From positions 930,001 to 994,000 of the forward strand of contig JACKFF010000001.1 in assembly GCA_020632595.1 (NCBI GenBank): DNA of 64,000 nucleotides, written 5' to 3'. The stretch's first letter is position 1; each line of letters opens with the position of its first letter. This document shows, in pieces, positions 37,396 through 46,804 of the stretch. A program made the position numbers and the translations under genes. The notes under the pieces are model-generated. The model was not told the origin of the DNA and did no database searches. It saw only the letters and a program-made list of their open reading frames with translations. Source of the stretch: Nitrospiraceae bacterium (GTDB taxonomy: Bacteria; Nitrospirota; Nitrospiria; Nitrospirales; UBA8639).

Positions 37396-37795
37396 TCTAC
37401 GAAACCTCCATGGAGAACGATCCTCCAACAGATTGTTATATATCTCACCATCGGATGATGTTACACCTGGTTTCTTCAAGTAGCCAGGGCTCCGATATTA
37501 ATCAACATGGCCTTAAAGACGGCAATGAAACAGCATTAAACGTCACAAAATTCACATAACTGACCATTTCAGCGACACAAAGAATGGAGGGCCACATCCC
37601 ATGCAAGGCAAAAAAGAAAAGGCGTGACTAATTATTCGCCAGAAAGAAAGCCAATCTTAAGAATTAGCCGCGGAAATTGACTCAGACACGGTACTTATCA
37701 AGTAGGCTCACGCCAACTTTTTCAATAAACTGGAGAAATCACTTGATAAATTTATTGGCTAAACCACACGACTAAATATCTAGAATGGTGAGAAC
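37396..37795. other. Intergenic stretch upstream of the pilin gene
   Basis: About 400 bp between the TPR lipoprotein gene and pilA. I see no gene and no clear sigma-54 (GG-N10-GC) or sigma-70 promoter. Confidence 0.5.
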
Positions 37796-39607
37796 CTAAG
37801 GGGCCAGGGTAGACTGGTGGGAAAGAGTAGGAATTGGTTCCCCAAAACCGGCCTCACGAAACCGCTTGCCCAGCAACTTATTTGTTGAATCGAGTTGCAG
37901 TGAATGAAGCCAGGCCTCTCGTGCCTTATTTCGCTCATCTTGCATTAAGAAAATATCCCCCAAATGTTCATAAATCACAGGATCATCGGACACTAAGGAG
38001 ACCGCTCGTTGAATCGTTTCCAGTGCTTCTTCAATACGTCCAAGTTTATAGAGTGCCCAAGCTAAACTATCCACGTAATACCCATTGTCCGGTTTTAAGG
38101 CGACGGCACGTTGCGTAAGGGACAAGGCCTGCTCACCCTTGATGCCACGATCCGCATAGCTATACCCTAAATAATTTAAGGCATCCGCATGTTCAGGGTC
38201 CAAGGCCAGAGTCTCTTCCATTTCCCGGACCACATTATCGAAATGGTCTAATTTGTCATAGACCGTGCCTAAATTAAAATGAAGTTCGGCATTTGAGGGA
38301 TCATGTTGAATACCCTCCTCCAATCTGGCCTTGGCCTTGTGATACTCTTCCATTTGAAAATGGGTCAGCCCCAACAACAAATACGGCTCCGGCCGCTTAG
38401 GATTGAGGCTGACGGCCTGATCCAAATACGAAAGCGCCTCCTGGTTGCGTTTCAACCGGTAAGACACAAAGCCTAAATGCAGAATACTATCGAAAAAAGT
38501 GTCGTCCATCTGGACATTTGTTCGATAGGCTTGAATCGCGCGGTCATAATCCTTCATTTCCTCATACAACAATCCCAGGAAGTCACGAACACGCAATTCG
38601 TTAGGTCTCACGCGCAAGATGGCATTCAATTGCTCGATTGCAGCTGGGAAGTTCCCCATTTCACCATAGATTTGAGCCTTAAGAATCTGCGCATGCAAAT
38701 CATCCGAATTTTGCTGGAGAAAATAGTCCAAATGGTTCAAAGCCTTGTCCGTGTTATGTTGGCCAATATACAGCCGAATGACACGTAACCGGAATTCCCT
38801 ATGGTGCGGGTTAACCTCAACCAAATAACGCTCCAAAAGTTCAATAGCCTCCTGAGGCTCCTCTGCTTCTTCGGAAATGGCCACTAACTTCAGGTATGCT
38901 CTTTCAAAAGTCGGATGAAGGGCAATAGCGTCCTGAAAATGTGCTTTGGCTTCCTGTTTCGTTTTCGCCTCCAGAGCGATCACCCCCAAATAATAATGGG
39001 CTTCAGCGGAACCAGGCACGTGAAGCAATAAATCATGGAATACGGCTTCAGCCATTTGAAGCTCTTTAATATTCAGCAGAAGAGTCCCATGAGAAATGTA
39101 TATCCGTTCATCCTGAGGAAAGTGTCGTTCCCCTTCAGACAAAATCTCCACGGCCCGCCCGGTATCACCTCCGCCGGCAAAAATTTTCGCCAAGTCGAAA
39201 AACATTGCCGCCTGAGTAATTTCCGACACAGGGATTTGCCTTGCTAAATCCACGGCTTCAGTCAGATGCGACATAGAAAAATGCAGCTTGGCAAGGCGAA
39301 ACTTTAAAAACTTCGAATCCGCATCAAATGCCAAACCGGCCTGATATTCCTCTAAAGCTGTTGCGGCATTGTTATTCAACTCGGCAAGAGAGCCCCGAAG
39401 GAAATGATAGTAGGCCTGAGGGTGGACAGTTTCCCGCGTCACTATGGATGCTTCCTGTCCATTCAAAGTGGGAGGGGGAGCTGTCCCACAGGACACCACC
39501 AGAAGTGGAATTCCCCACAATAGGGTTCTCAGACGACCCAACCATATCGGGAATGTCCGTCCTGACCTAACATTCTTAGCCATAGCTTGCACAGTTATAG
39601 ATTTCAT
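37796..39607 (-). CDS. Lipoprotein with about a dozen TPRs
   Basis: The product has 603 residues and a lipoprotein-type signal (IPLLVVSCGTAPPP, Cys near 40). It is almost entirely TPRs, for example around AEAHYYLGVIALEAKTKQEAKAHFQDAIALHP and VYDKLDHFDNVVREMEETLALDPEHADALNYLGYSY. TPR lipoproteins of this size act as assembly platforms for secretion or exopolysaccharide systems (PilF/BamD/PEP-CTERM PrsT types). The pilin gene just downstream hints at a link with type IV pili, but I cannot fix the function. The ATG has GAGGGGC upstream. Confidence 0.8.
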   Translation of the reverse strand: MKSITVQAMAKNVRSGRTFPIWLGRLRTLLWGIPLLVVSCGTAPPPTLNGQEASIVTRETVHPQAYYHFLRGSLAELNNNAATALEEYQAGLAFDADSKFLKFRLAKLHFSMSHLTEAVDLARQIPVSEITQAAMFFDLAKIFAGGGDTGRAVEILSEGERHFPQDERIYISHGTLLLNIKELQMAEAVFHDLLLHVPGSAEAHYYLGVIALEAKTKQEAKAHFQDAIALHPTFERAYLKLVAISEEAEEPQEAIELLERYLVEVNPHHREFRLRVIRLYIGQHNTDKALNHLDYFLQQNSDDLHAQILKAQIYGEMGNFPAAIEQLNAILRVRPNELRVRDFLGLLYEEMKDYDRAIQAYRTNVQMDDTFFDSILHLGFVSYRLKRNQEALSYLDQAVSLNPKRPEPYLLLGLTHFQMEEYHKAKARLEEGIQHDPSNAELHFNLGTVYDKLDHFDNVVREMEETLALDPEHADALNYLGYSYADRGIKGEQALSLTQRAVALKPDNGYYVDSLAWALYKLGRIEEALETIQRAVSLVSDDPVIYEHLGDIFLMQDERNKAREAWLHSLQLDSTNKLLGKRFREAGFGEPIPTLSHQSTLAP

Positions 39608-39628
39608 ATACTGCCCCTCAACGACTCA

Positions 39629-40984
39629 TTATACTATACCAGCCTGTCTCTCTCTCGTTAAGTTATTAAATTTGGCATACCGGTCATGAAATTGCAGATC
39701 CACTTCTCCAATCGGTCCATTCCGATGTTTTCTCACCAGAATTTGCGCAATGCCTTTCTGCTCAGTATCAGGCTCATAAACCTCCTCACGATAGATAAAC
39801 ATCACCACATCGGCATCTTGCTCAATCGCACCAGACTCGCGCAAATCAGCCAGAACGGGGATGGGCGGTTTTCGATTTTCCACCGCCCGACTCAACTGAG
39901 AAAGAGCAATCACAGGAATATTTAGCTCTTTTGCCAATCCTTTCAGGGCCCGGGAAATATCCGAAATTTCTTGTTGGCGAGATTCTGAATCTCCACGCCC
40001 CTCCATCAATTGCAAATAATCAACCACCAGGAGATCCAACCCATGTTCGGCTTTCAATCGTCGAGCCTTCCCTCGCATCTGCTGAAGAGTCAAATTTCCA
40101 GAATCGTCTATGAAAATCCTGGCCTGTTCCAACCGACTTGCTGCTTCAGTTAAGGCTACCCAATCATGTTTAGTCAACTGCCCGGTCCGAAGAGCATGAG
40201 AGTCCAACAGCGCCTGGGAACTCAACATACGCAAAACCAGCTGCGCCCGGGACATTTCTAAACTAAAGATTCCGACTACGGCATTGGATCGAAGCGATGC
40301 ATATTCGACCATCCCTAAGGCCAAGCTGGTCTTCCCCATACTCGGCCTACCCGCCACAATAATTAAATCAGATGGTTGAAGCCCGGCCAGCATATTATCC
40401 AAGTCCGAAAACCCGGTTGGCACCCCGGTGATCCGTTCCTTTCGGCTATACAACCGGTCAACAATCTCAACACTATCCTTAATAATACTACTGACGGGCG
40501 CAAACGTTCCTCCTAAATGCCCCTGAGCCAATCGAAAAATTTCCCGTTCGGCAAATTCAAGAAGTTCATTCGTCCCGGTCGTCCCCTCATAACCTCGCAT
40601 GGCCACCTCGGTGGCGGTTTGAACAAGGCCACGAAGCAAGGATTTATCGCGAACAATATTACTGTGATACCGGATATTGGCGGCACTGGGCACCACCTGT
40701 ACGATTTCTGCAATATACGAGGCACCCCCGATCTGGTCGAGTTCGCCGGTCCCTCGCAAATAGTCTGTCAGGGTAATTTGATCAACCGGTTGATTCCGCT
40801 CTGACAATGCCACCATGCCACGATACACGATCCGGTTGTCCGTTCGATAAAAGTCATCCTCCGACAAGATTTCCATCGCTCGATTAAGCGCCGCATTATC
40901 AAGAAGAATGGCTCCAAGGACGGATTGTTCCGCTTCAAGATTTTGGGGAGGAACTCGGACCTCTGGGGCTTCAGATATTGCCAT
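39629..40984 (-). CDS. dnaB: Replicative DNA helicase
   Basis: The product has 451 residues. The N-terminal DnaB domain (PPQNLEAEQSVLGAILLD) is followed by a RecA-like motor with Walker A GRPSMGKTS near 211-219, Walker B LLVVDYLQLMEG near 316, and the DnaB-specific DLRESGAIEQDADV. It forms a hexamer that unwinds DNA at the replication fork. No intein is present. It overlaps the end of hisZ by 14 bp. Confidence 0.97.
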   Translation of the reverse strand: MAISEAPEVRVPPQNLEAEQSVLGAILLDNAALNRAMEILSEDDFYRTDNRIVYRGMVALSERNQPVDQITLTDYLRGTGELDQIGGASYIAEIVQVVPSAANIRYHSNIVRDKSLLRGLVQTATEVAMRGYEGTTGTNELLEFAEREIFRLAQGHLGGTFAPVSSIIKDSVEIVDRLYSRKERITGVPTGFSDLDNMLAGLQPSDLIIVAGRPSMGKTSLALGMVEYASLRSNAVVGIFSLEMSRAQLVLRMLSSQALLDSHALRTGQLTKHDWVALTEAASRLEQARIFIDDSGNLTLQQMRGKARRLKAEHGLDLLVVDYLQLMEGRGDSESRQQEISDISRALKGLAKELNIPVIALSQLSRAVENRKPPIPVLADLRESGAIEQDADVVMFIYREEVYEPDTEQKGIAQILVRKHRNGPIGEVDLQFHDRYAKFNNLTRERQAGIV

Positions 40985-42296
40985 GGCTGAATGCTTGTAA
41001 CCGTTGAGGAAGCTCTTGAACCAGCATCCGGGTTTGCCGGGGCTTTTGAGAATGTGAGGTGAATTCTAATAGGAGCACCGATTGCGGGGTGGAAGTCTTT
41101 CCTTCAAAAATCATTGCACAAGGCACTCCTCGACGCCGAGCAACTGTGGTGACCCAGCTCAAAGCTGATTTTGGAGAACCTTCTATCATTTCTTCAATCA
41201 CACAAATCCCAATCCCCCGTAATCGTTGCGCAAGAGCAAATGATGCCTCAGATTGATGAGAAGAGGTAAAAATTCTCACAGGCTTCAATCCATTGCCTCC
41301 CACCTTACCTCCCCTTTCCAAGGCGGAAAACACGCGGTCCAAATCCAATCCCAATCCAATGGCGGAAAGGTCCCGGCCAAACCGCCCAACCAAATGATTG
41401 TAGCGCCCTCCTCCTCCGATTTCACTGCCGAACGTAGAAGTAAAGACATCAAACACCACACCATCGTAATAGTCAAAACCACGAAATTCCCCAAGATCCA
41501 AAAGAATATGATCTTGGACGCCGCTTGCTATCAATTGCCGATACACCTGCGTTAGACGTTGGAGGGGCTCAAGCAATTGCTTATCCTTTCCAGCGATTCG
41601 CATTCCCCATTCCAGCACTTCGTCTCGGCCGTACCGTTCGGGCACCTGCAAGATGTCCTTTACCTTAGAACGAGATAACTTTTCAGTCTCTAAAATTTTT
41701 TCCAGCTGTGGAAGGTCTTTATGGGCTGCCGCGATTTCTGCCTGCTTTCGCCCGCTAAGAGACAGGCCGGATTGGGCCAACAACGCTTTAAAAAATCCGA
41801 CATGACCAAGAGAAATTTTCCATTCCGGCAACCCAATCCGTTCCAGAAGCCCCGCCAATAAGGTCACGACTTCGGCATCACTTTGAGAAGTATCATTGCC
41901 AAGCAGTTCAAACCCGACCTGAAATACTTCACGATCCCGTCCACGATGTTCCGGTTCATACCGAAAAACCGTGGTCCGATAGGAAAACCGCAAGGGAAGA
42001 GTATCTCCTCCAAGGCCCATGGCCACCATCCGGGCAATCTGAGCCGTCGCATCTGGTCGCAAGACCAGGATTCTGCCTGACCCCCAATCCGCAAATTTAT
42101 AGCATTTCTCAAGGATTTCAGGGGCCAAGCCCACGGCTAACACATCAAGATACTCAAAGGTAGGCAGAATGATTTCCTGATAGCCCCAGGTTGAACAATG
42201 GGCCAACAATTGATCTTCCAACCACCGAACGCTTTGCGCCGTATGGGGAAGTAATGTGGCTGTGCCAATGGGGATAAGCGAGCGGGGTGGTTTCAT
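40971..42296 (-). CDS. hisZ: ATP phosphoribosyltransferase regulatory subunit (HisZ)
   Basis: The product has 441 residues and is related to the class II histidyl-tRNA synthetase catalytic core. It shows motif 2 (FRYEPEHRGRDREVFQVGFE) and motif 3 (GLGLDLDRVFSALE) and YYDGVVFDV. The fit is better to HisZ than to HisS, because the HisS-specific anticodon domain is reduced to a short Ser/Arg/Thr-rich C-terminus. HisZ pairs with a short HisG to start histidine synthesis. HisG is not in the window. The neighbour serA also belongs to amino-acid synthesis. Confidence 0.75.
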   Translation of the reverse strand: MKPPRSLIPIGTATLLPHTAQSVRWLEDQLLAHCSTWGYQEIILPTFEYLDVLAVGLAPEILEKCYKFADWGSGRILVLRPDATAQIARMVAMGLGGDTLPLRFSYRTTVFRYEPEHRGRDREVFQVGFELLGNDTSQSDAEVVTLLAGLLERIGLPEWKISLGHVGFFKALLAQSGLSLSGRKQAEIAAAHKDLPQLEKILETEKLSRSKVKDILQVPERYGRDEVLEWGMRIAGKDKQLLEPLQRLTQVYRQLIASGVQDHILLDLGEFRGFDYYDGVVFDVFTSTFGSEIGGGGRYNHLVGRFGRDLSAIGLGLDLDRVFSALERGGKVGGNGLKPVRIFTSSHQSEASFALAQRLRGIGICVIEEMIEGSPKSALSWVTTVARRRGVPCAMIFEGKTSTPQSVLLLEFTSHSQKPRQTRMLVQELPQRLQAFSHGNI

Positions 42297-42367
42297 GAGG
42301 CGTAAGGAAGAGAACCTGCCAACTCGAAATGTTTGGCTAAGATAGTCTGCAGAAAGCAGCCGTCCAA

Positions 42368-43951
42368 CTAGTTGAGATCAACCATGCGAACAGACAGAAT
42401 ATCTTTCTCTTTCTTGAGAAGATCCAACACGGCGGAATCAAGCGGGGCATCCAGACCAATAATCAGCAGTGCTGATGCACCACGCTCGACTCTGGCGCAT
42501 TGCATCCTGGCAATGTTGACATCATGCTGACCTAAAATCTGACCAACCATACCGATCACCCCAGGGCGATCCACGTTATCGATCAAAATCATCTGGCCTT
42601 CAGAGACCACCTCAACCTGGAATTGGTTTATTTCGACAAAACGCGGTTCTTGACGATGAAAAAGAGTTCCACCCAGGGAATATGTACGAGAACCAGCTTC
42701 GACTCTGATCCGGATTAAACTGGAGAAGTCTCCGGCATCACTACTCTTCACTTCCTTAACTTCAATACCACGTTCTTTTGCGACGATAGGGGCATTTACG
42801 TAATTAATGACATCTTCCAAAATAGGAGAGAGGAGGCCCTTTAACACAGCGACGGTCACAGGTGCCACGGTAAGTTGAGCCACTTCACCAAAATATTCAA
42901 CGGTAACGGATTTAATCCCTCCATCTAATAATTGAGCCTGGAATCGACCCATGCGCTCTGCCAAGACCAAATAGGGTTGAAGTTGGGGGAGCGCCTCAGG
43001 TGCCACGGAGGGAACGTTCACAGCTCCTCTGGCAATGCCTCGCTTGAAATAATCAACGAATTGTTCGGCGATTCCAATTGCCACATTTTCTTGAGCTTCT
43101 TCGGTAGAAGCACCTATATGAGGGGTGCAGATGAAGTTATCAAGATCCATGAGAGGGTGCTTGGGATCCACTGGCTCATTTTCAAACACATCAAAGGCCG
43201 CCGCGGCAACTTTCTGGGATTTCAAGGCTTCGCATAAATCCAGCTCATTAATGATACCGCCTCGGGCACAATTCACGATCATGACCCCATCTTTCATCTT
43301 GGCTATGGTCTCGGTGTTAATGAGGCCTCTCGTTTCATTGGTCAATGGCGTATGGACCGAAATCACATCAGAACGATGGAACAATTCATCTAAGTCAACC
43401 ACTTCAATCCCCATTTGCTTGGCCCGCTCCACGGCCAAATAGGGATCATAGCCAATGACATTCATGGACCATCCCTGGGCCAATTTGGCAACATACGAAC
43501 CAATCTGGCCTAACCCTACCAAACCCAAAGTTTTATTATAGAGTTCTGTTCCCATGAAACGGGTTTTTTCCCACTTACCTGCCTTCATGGACATGGTCGC
43601 CTGAGGAACCTTTCGACTCATCGAGGCTATCATCGACATCGTGTGCTCCGCAGTGGTAATGGTATTTCCACCTGGAGTATTCATGACTACAATACCGCGC
43701 CGGGTTGCCGCCTCACTGTCAACATTATCCAAACCGGTTCCGGCACGCCCCACAATACGAAGACGAGTGCCTGCCTCAATCACGTCTTTAGTGACTTTGG
43801 TTGCAGACCGAACAACTAAACCTTCATATTTGGGAATTTCTTGAAGCAGTTCCTCTTTCGTGAGCTTGGTTTTCACATCCACCGAAAATCCGGCCCGCTC
43901 TAAGACTTCAACTCCTTTAGGGGAAAGGCTGTCACTCACTAAAATATTCAT
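42368..43951 (-). CDS. serA: D-3-phosphoglycerate dehydrogenase
   Basis: The product has 527 residues, the long SerA form. The NAD-binding domain has GLGQIGSYVAKLAQG near 146 and the catalytic Arg/Glu/His regions (NCARGGIINE, PHIGASTEEAQ). An intervening domain and a C-terminal ACT domain (MILIDNVDRPGVIGMVGQIL) follow; the ACT domain senses serine in related enzymes. It oxidises 3-phosphoglycerate in serine synthesis. The start ATG has GGAGATATT upstream. serC is next, upstream. Confidence 0.97.
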   Translation of the reverse strand: MNILVSDSLSPKGVEVLERAGFSVDVKTKLTKEELLQEIPKYEGLVVRSATKVTKDVIEAGTRLRIVGRAGTGLDNVDSEAATRRGIVVMNTPGGNTITTAEHTMSMIASMSRKVPQATMSMKAGKWEKTRFMGTELYNKTLGLVGLGQIGSYVAKLAQGWSMNVIGYDPYLAVERAKQMGIEVVDLDELFHRSDVISVHTPLTNETRGLINTETIAKMKDGVMIVNCARGGIINELDLCEALKSQKVAAAAFDVFENEPVDPKHPLMDLDNFICTPHIGASTEEAQENVAIGIAEQFVDYFKRGIARGAVNVPSVAPEALPQLQPYLVLAERMGRFQAQLLDGGIKSVTVEYFGEVAQLTVAPVTVAVLKGLLSPILEDVINYVNAPIVAKERGIEVKEVKSSDAGDFSSLIRIRVEAGSRTYSLGGTLFHRQEPRFVEINQFQVEVVSEGQMILIDNVDRPGVIGMVGQILGQHDVNIARMQCARVERGASALLIIGLDAPLDSAVLDLLKKEKDILSVRMVDLN

Positions 43952-44122
43952 AATATCTCCAATATAGGGGAGGCCCCACTTTAGTAGTTCTCAGAGGAAA
44001 ATCTTGCGCACTCATGCCATTTTAGGGGACATCTCACTCACACGCAGGATTGTCGCAGACATATCGGCACCATTTATCTTGTATCTTGGCGAGCCATTCG
44101 TAACCGGATATCCGTGGATTCG

Positions 44123-45205
44123 TCAGGCTTTGCGTTTCTCAAAGTCCGCCATAAAGTCAATTAACGCATCAACCCCAGCTTCAGGCATCGCATTATAAAT
44201 ACTGGCGCGCATTCCGCCAACTGAACGATGGCCTTCAAGTGTGGTTAATCCTGCCTCTGCCGCTCCTGCAAGAAAGGCCTTATCCAAATCCGGATTGGCC
44301 AAAACAAAGGGAACGTTCATCCAGGAACGAGAGGCCTTTTCTACGGGATTTCGGTAAAATCTCGACCCATCAATGGCTGCATAGAGTTTACCGGCTTTCC
44401 GTTGATTGATCGCACTCATCGCCGGAAGCCCACCTTGCTTTTTTAACCATTTAAACACCAAACCCGCAATATACACAGCATAAGTTGGCGGTGTATTCAG
44501 CATAGAATCCGCTTCTGCTTGTTTGGCATAATCGTACACACTTGGGGTAATCGGCAACACGTTTCCAATCAGGTCGTCCCGCACAATCACTAATGTCAAA
44601 CCGGCTGGACCAATATTTTTTTGTGCGCCGGCATAAATGATTCCGAACCGACTGACATCAATGGGACGGGATAAAATGGTTGATGAAAAATCGGCAACTA
44701 ACGGTACCTCACCGGTATCTGGGACCCAGTGAAACTCCACGCCACCGATCGTTTCATTGGGCGTGTAATGCACATAGGCGGCATCTTGACTTAATGCCCA
44801 ACCTTCAAATGGCGGAATACTCGTAAAGTTATCGCTTTCGGAAGATGCCGCAACATTAACTGTACAATATTTTTTGGCATCGCTTACGGCTTTTTTGCCC
44901 CACGCACCCGTCAAAATGTAATCAGCTTTACTTTTCCCACGCAGGATATTCATGGGAATCGTGGCAAATTGCGTTGACGCCCCGCCTTGCAAAAAAAGCA
45001 CTTTATAATTAGCAGGTACTCCCAATAAATCGCGGACATCTTGCTCGGCTTCTGCAGCCACCGAGACAAACTCTTTCCCACGATGACTCATTTCCATGAT
45101 TGATGCGCCACAGCCATGCCAATCGGGCAATTCGGCTTGAGCCTGCTTTAACACCTCTTCCGGCAAGATCGCCGGACCCGCACTAAAGTTATATAACCGC
45201 GCCAT
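44123..45205 (-). CDS. serC: Phosphoserine aminotransferase
   Basis: The product has 360 residues. It begins with the family hallmark [15 protein letters not shown], and the PLP lysine lies in [11 protein letters not shown]. The enzyme converts 3-phosphohydroxypyruvate and glutamate to phosphoserine; it may also act in pyridoxine synthesis. It is transcribed just before serA, with 171 bp between them, so the two steps of serine synthesis are adjacent. GGAGG lies 11-12 bases before the ATG. Confidence 0.97.
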   Translation of the reverse strand: MARLYNFSAGPAILPEEVLKQAQAELPDWHGCGASIMEMSHRGKEFVSVAAEAEQDVRDLLGVPANYKVLFLQGGASTQFATIPMNILRGKSKADYILTGAWGKKAVSDAKKYCTVNVAASSESDNFTSIPPFEGWALSQDAAYVHYTPNETIGGVEFHWVPDTGEVPLVADFSSTILSRPIDVSRFGIIYAGAQKNIGPAGLTLVIVRDDLIGNVLPITPSVYDYAKQAEADSMLNTPPTYAVYIAGLVFKWLKKQGGLPAMSAINQRKAGKLYAAIDGSRFYRNPVEKASRSWMNVPFVLANPDLDKAFLAGAAEAGLTTLEGHRSVGGMRASIYNAMPEAGVDALIDFMADFEKRKA

Positions 45206-45409
45206 TATCTGACTCGTCCTCCATGCCTAAACCGGCGTCATACCTATTGAATTCCAAACTGCACCAGCGTGAAAAAGAGGTTACGCTAGCACAGGGTCCT
45301 AGACCAGTCAAGAAGAGAACCGAACCTTGTTATTCCAATTTTGGATATCCTACAATGCCCCGCGATTGGAGAATGCTTTTATAGATTTTCAAGAAGGTTG
45401 GAGAACAAC

Positions 45410-45688
45410 TTGGGAACACAAACAGGTCTGAGATTGGAACAACGGGGGGACGGGAATTACTATAAAGTCATTCTCCACATCGGGAGTACATTGATCCCTA
45501 TCAGTGATGACATTGTTGAGGAATTGCGAAACCAGACGGCGCTTCCACCAGATCAATTTTTCGCGCTTTTCGTCAATAAGGTGGGATACTCATCCTACTT
45601 ACAAGAGCAGATCCGCCAGGAAGTACGAAACACCGGAGACCTCAATCCTCAAATATCAGTTATTCAAGAATTCTTTCGGCGGGAATAA
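45410..45688 (+). CDS. Small hypothetical protein, TTG start
   Basis: The product is 92 residues if it starts at TTG 45410, which has GGAG 8 bases upstream. A TTG at 45341 would add 23 residues. The sequence is soluble, with a beta-strand pair (RGDGNYYKVILHIGSTLIPI) and a helical end (QEQIRQEVRNTG). It has no recognised domain. It lies on the opposite strand to its neighbours, between serC and a TPR gene. Confidence 0.5.
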   Translation: MGTQTGLRLEQRGDGNYYKVILHIGSTLIPISDDIVEELRNQTALPPDQFFALFVNKVGYSSYLQEQIRQEVRNTGDLNPQISVIQEFFRRE

Positions 45689-45741
45689 CTTCACGCCCAT
45701 TTCGAAGCATGCCTGATGCCTGCCCCCTCCTGCTATCTAAT

Positions 45742-46761
45742 CTATCCAAGCAATTTATCCATAAAATTGAGAATGCGCATCTTTTTATCCGGGTCTTTTT
45801 CTAAAGCCAACGCCCGCTGATAATGCTGCACCGCCAATTCCGGCTTGCGCTTTTCTTCATAGATCCGGCCAACCCCGAAGGTCGCTTGGGCATCCTCAGG
45901 GTTTGCTTTGAGCGCTCGACTAAAATAATCCATGGCAAAATCATCTTGCCCCTTATCATATAAAAACCAGCCGATCGCGGTGGCGGCCGGCGCAAAGTTT
46001 GGTTCCAACCGAAGGGCCTCTTCGTACTGTCGTTTCGCTAAATCCAGCCTTCCCTTATTTTCATAAAGCCCTCCCAAAGCGAAATACACTTCAGCATCAT
46101 TGGGATTAATCTGCAACGCCTTTTTATATTCTTCAATCGCCGGCTCAATTTTACCTTGTTCCGCTAAGGCGCAGGCTAGATTGGTATGCCCAAAGGCATC
46201 ATCGGGACGGAGTTTCAGGACTTCCCGATATTGTGGAATGGCCATTTCCAGCTGCCCTTGATCCTGATAGGCGACCCCGAGTTTGAGGCGAGCTGCCACA
46301 TAGGAGGGGTCCCGCTTAATCGCTTCGCGGTAGGCTTTAACAGCCTGATCGATGCGGTCTTTGGCCTGATAAATTTGCGCCAAAAAAAAGTATGGATAGG
46401 GAGAGTGGGGAGCCAACGCTCCGACTTGTTCATAACTGGCCATCGCCTCCTCCAACCGTCCGGATTGGGTATAAAACACGCCTTCAAACAATAAAAAATT
46501 CGGCGCATCCGATCCCTGAACCCTCAAGCGCGCCATCCACTCCTGAAGCAGTTGCACATCGGCCTCTTCTCCAAAAGCCCGAGGATAGACCTTCCAGGCT
46601 TCGGCAAAATTCCCCCGCAACATGTACACGACATTCAGCGCGAAATAGGGCAAAGGCCCGCAGTCAGCCTGTTCGGACCACTGTCGCGCCTCTGCATAGA
46701 CCACATCCCATTCTCCTTGGCAAATGGCGTCATTCATTACCTGCTCATAATCTACACTCAT
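45742..46761 (-). CDS. Cytoplasmic TPR protein
   Basis: The product has 339 residues and is made of about eight TPRs, including ATFGVGRIYEEKRKPELAVQHYQRALALEKDP at the end and AEVYFALGGLYENKGRLDLAKRQYEEALRLEPN in the middle. There is no signal peptide, so it should stay in the cytoplasm. The ATG at 46761 has AAGGA 7 bases upstream. It follows the ThyX-like gene by about 40 bp and may be co-transcribed with it. The role is unknown. Confidence 0.8.
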   Translation of the reverse strand: MSVDYEQVMNDAICQGEWDVVYAEARQWSEQADCGPLPYFALNVVYMLRGNFAEAWKVYPRAFGEEADVQLLQEWMARLRVQGSDAPNFLLFEGVFYTQSGRLEEAMASYEQVGALAPHSPYPYFFLAQIYQAKDRIDQAVKAYREAIKRDPSYVAARLKLGVAYQDQGQLEMAIPQYREVLKLRPDDAFGHTNLACALAEQGKIEPAIEEYKKALQINPNDAEVYFALGGLYENKGRLDLAKRQYEEALRLEPNFAPAATAIGWFLYDKGQDDFAMDYFSRALKANPEDAQATFGVGRIYEEKRKPELAVQHYQRALALEKDPDKKMRILNFMDKLLG

Positions 46762-46804
46762 GCCCACATCCTTTTAATTGAATTCAATAATGCCTATTCA
46801 TTCG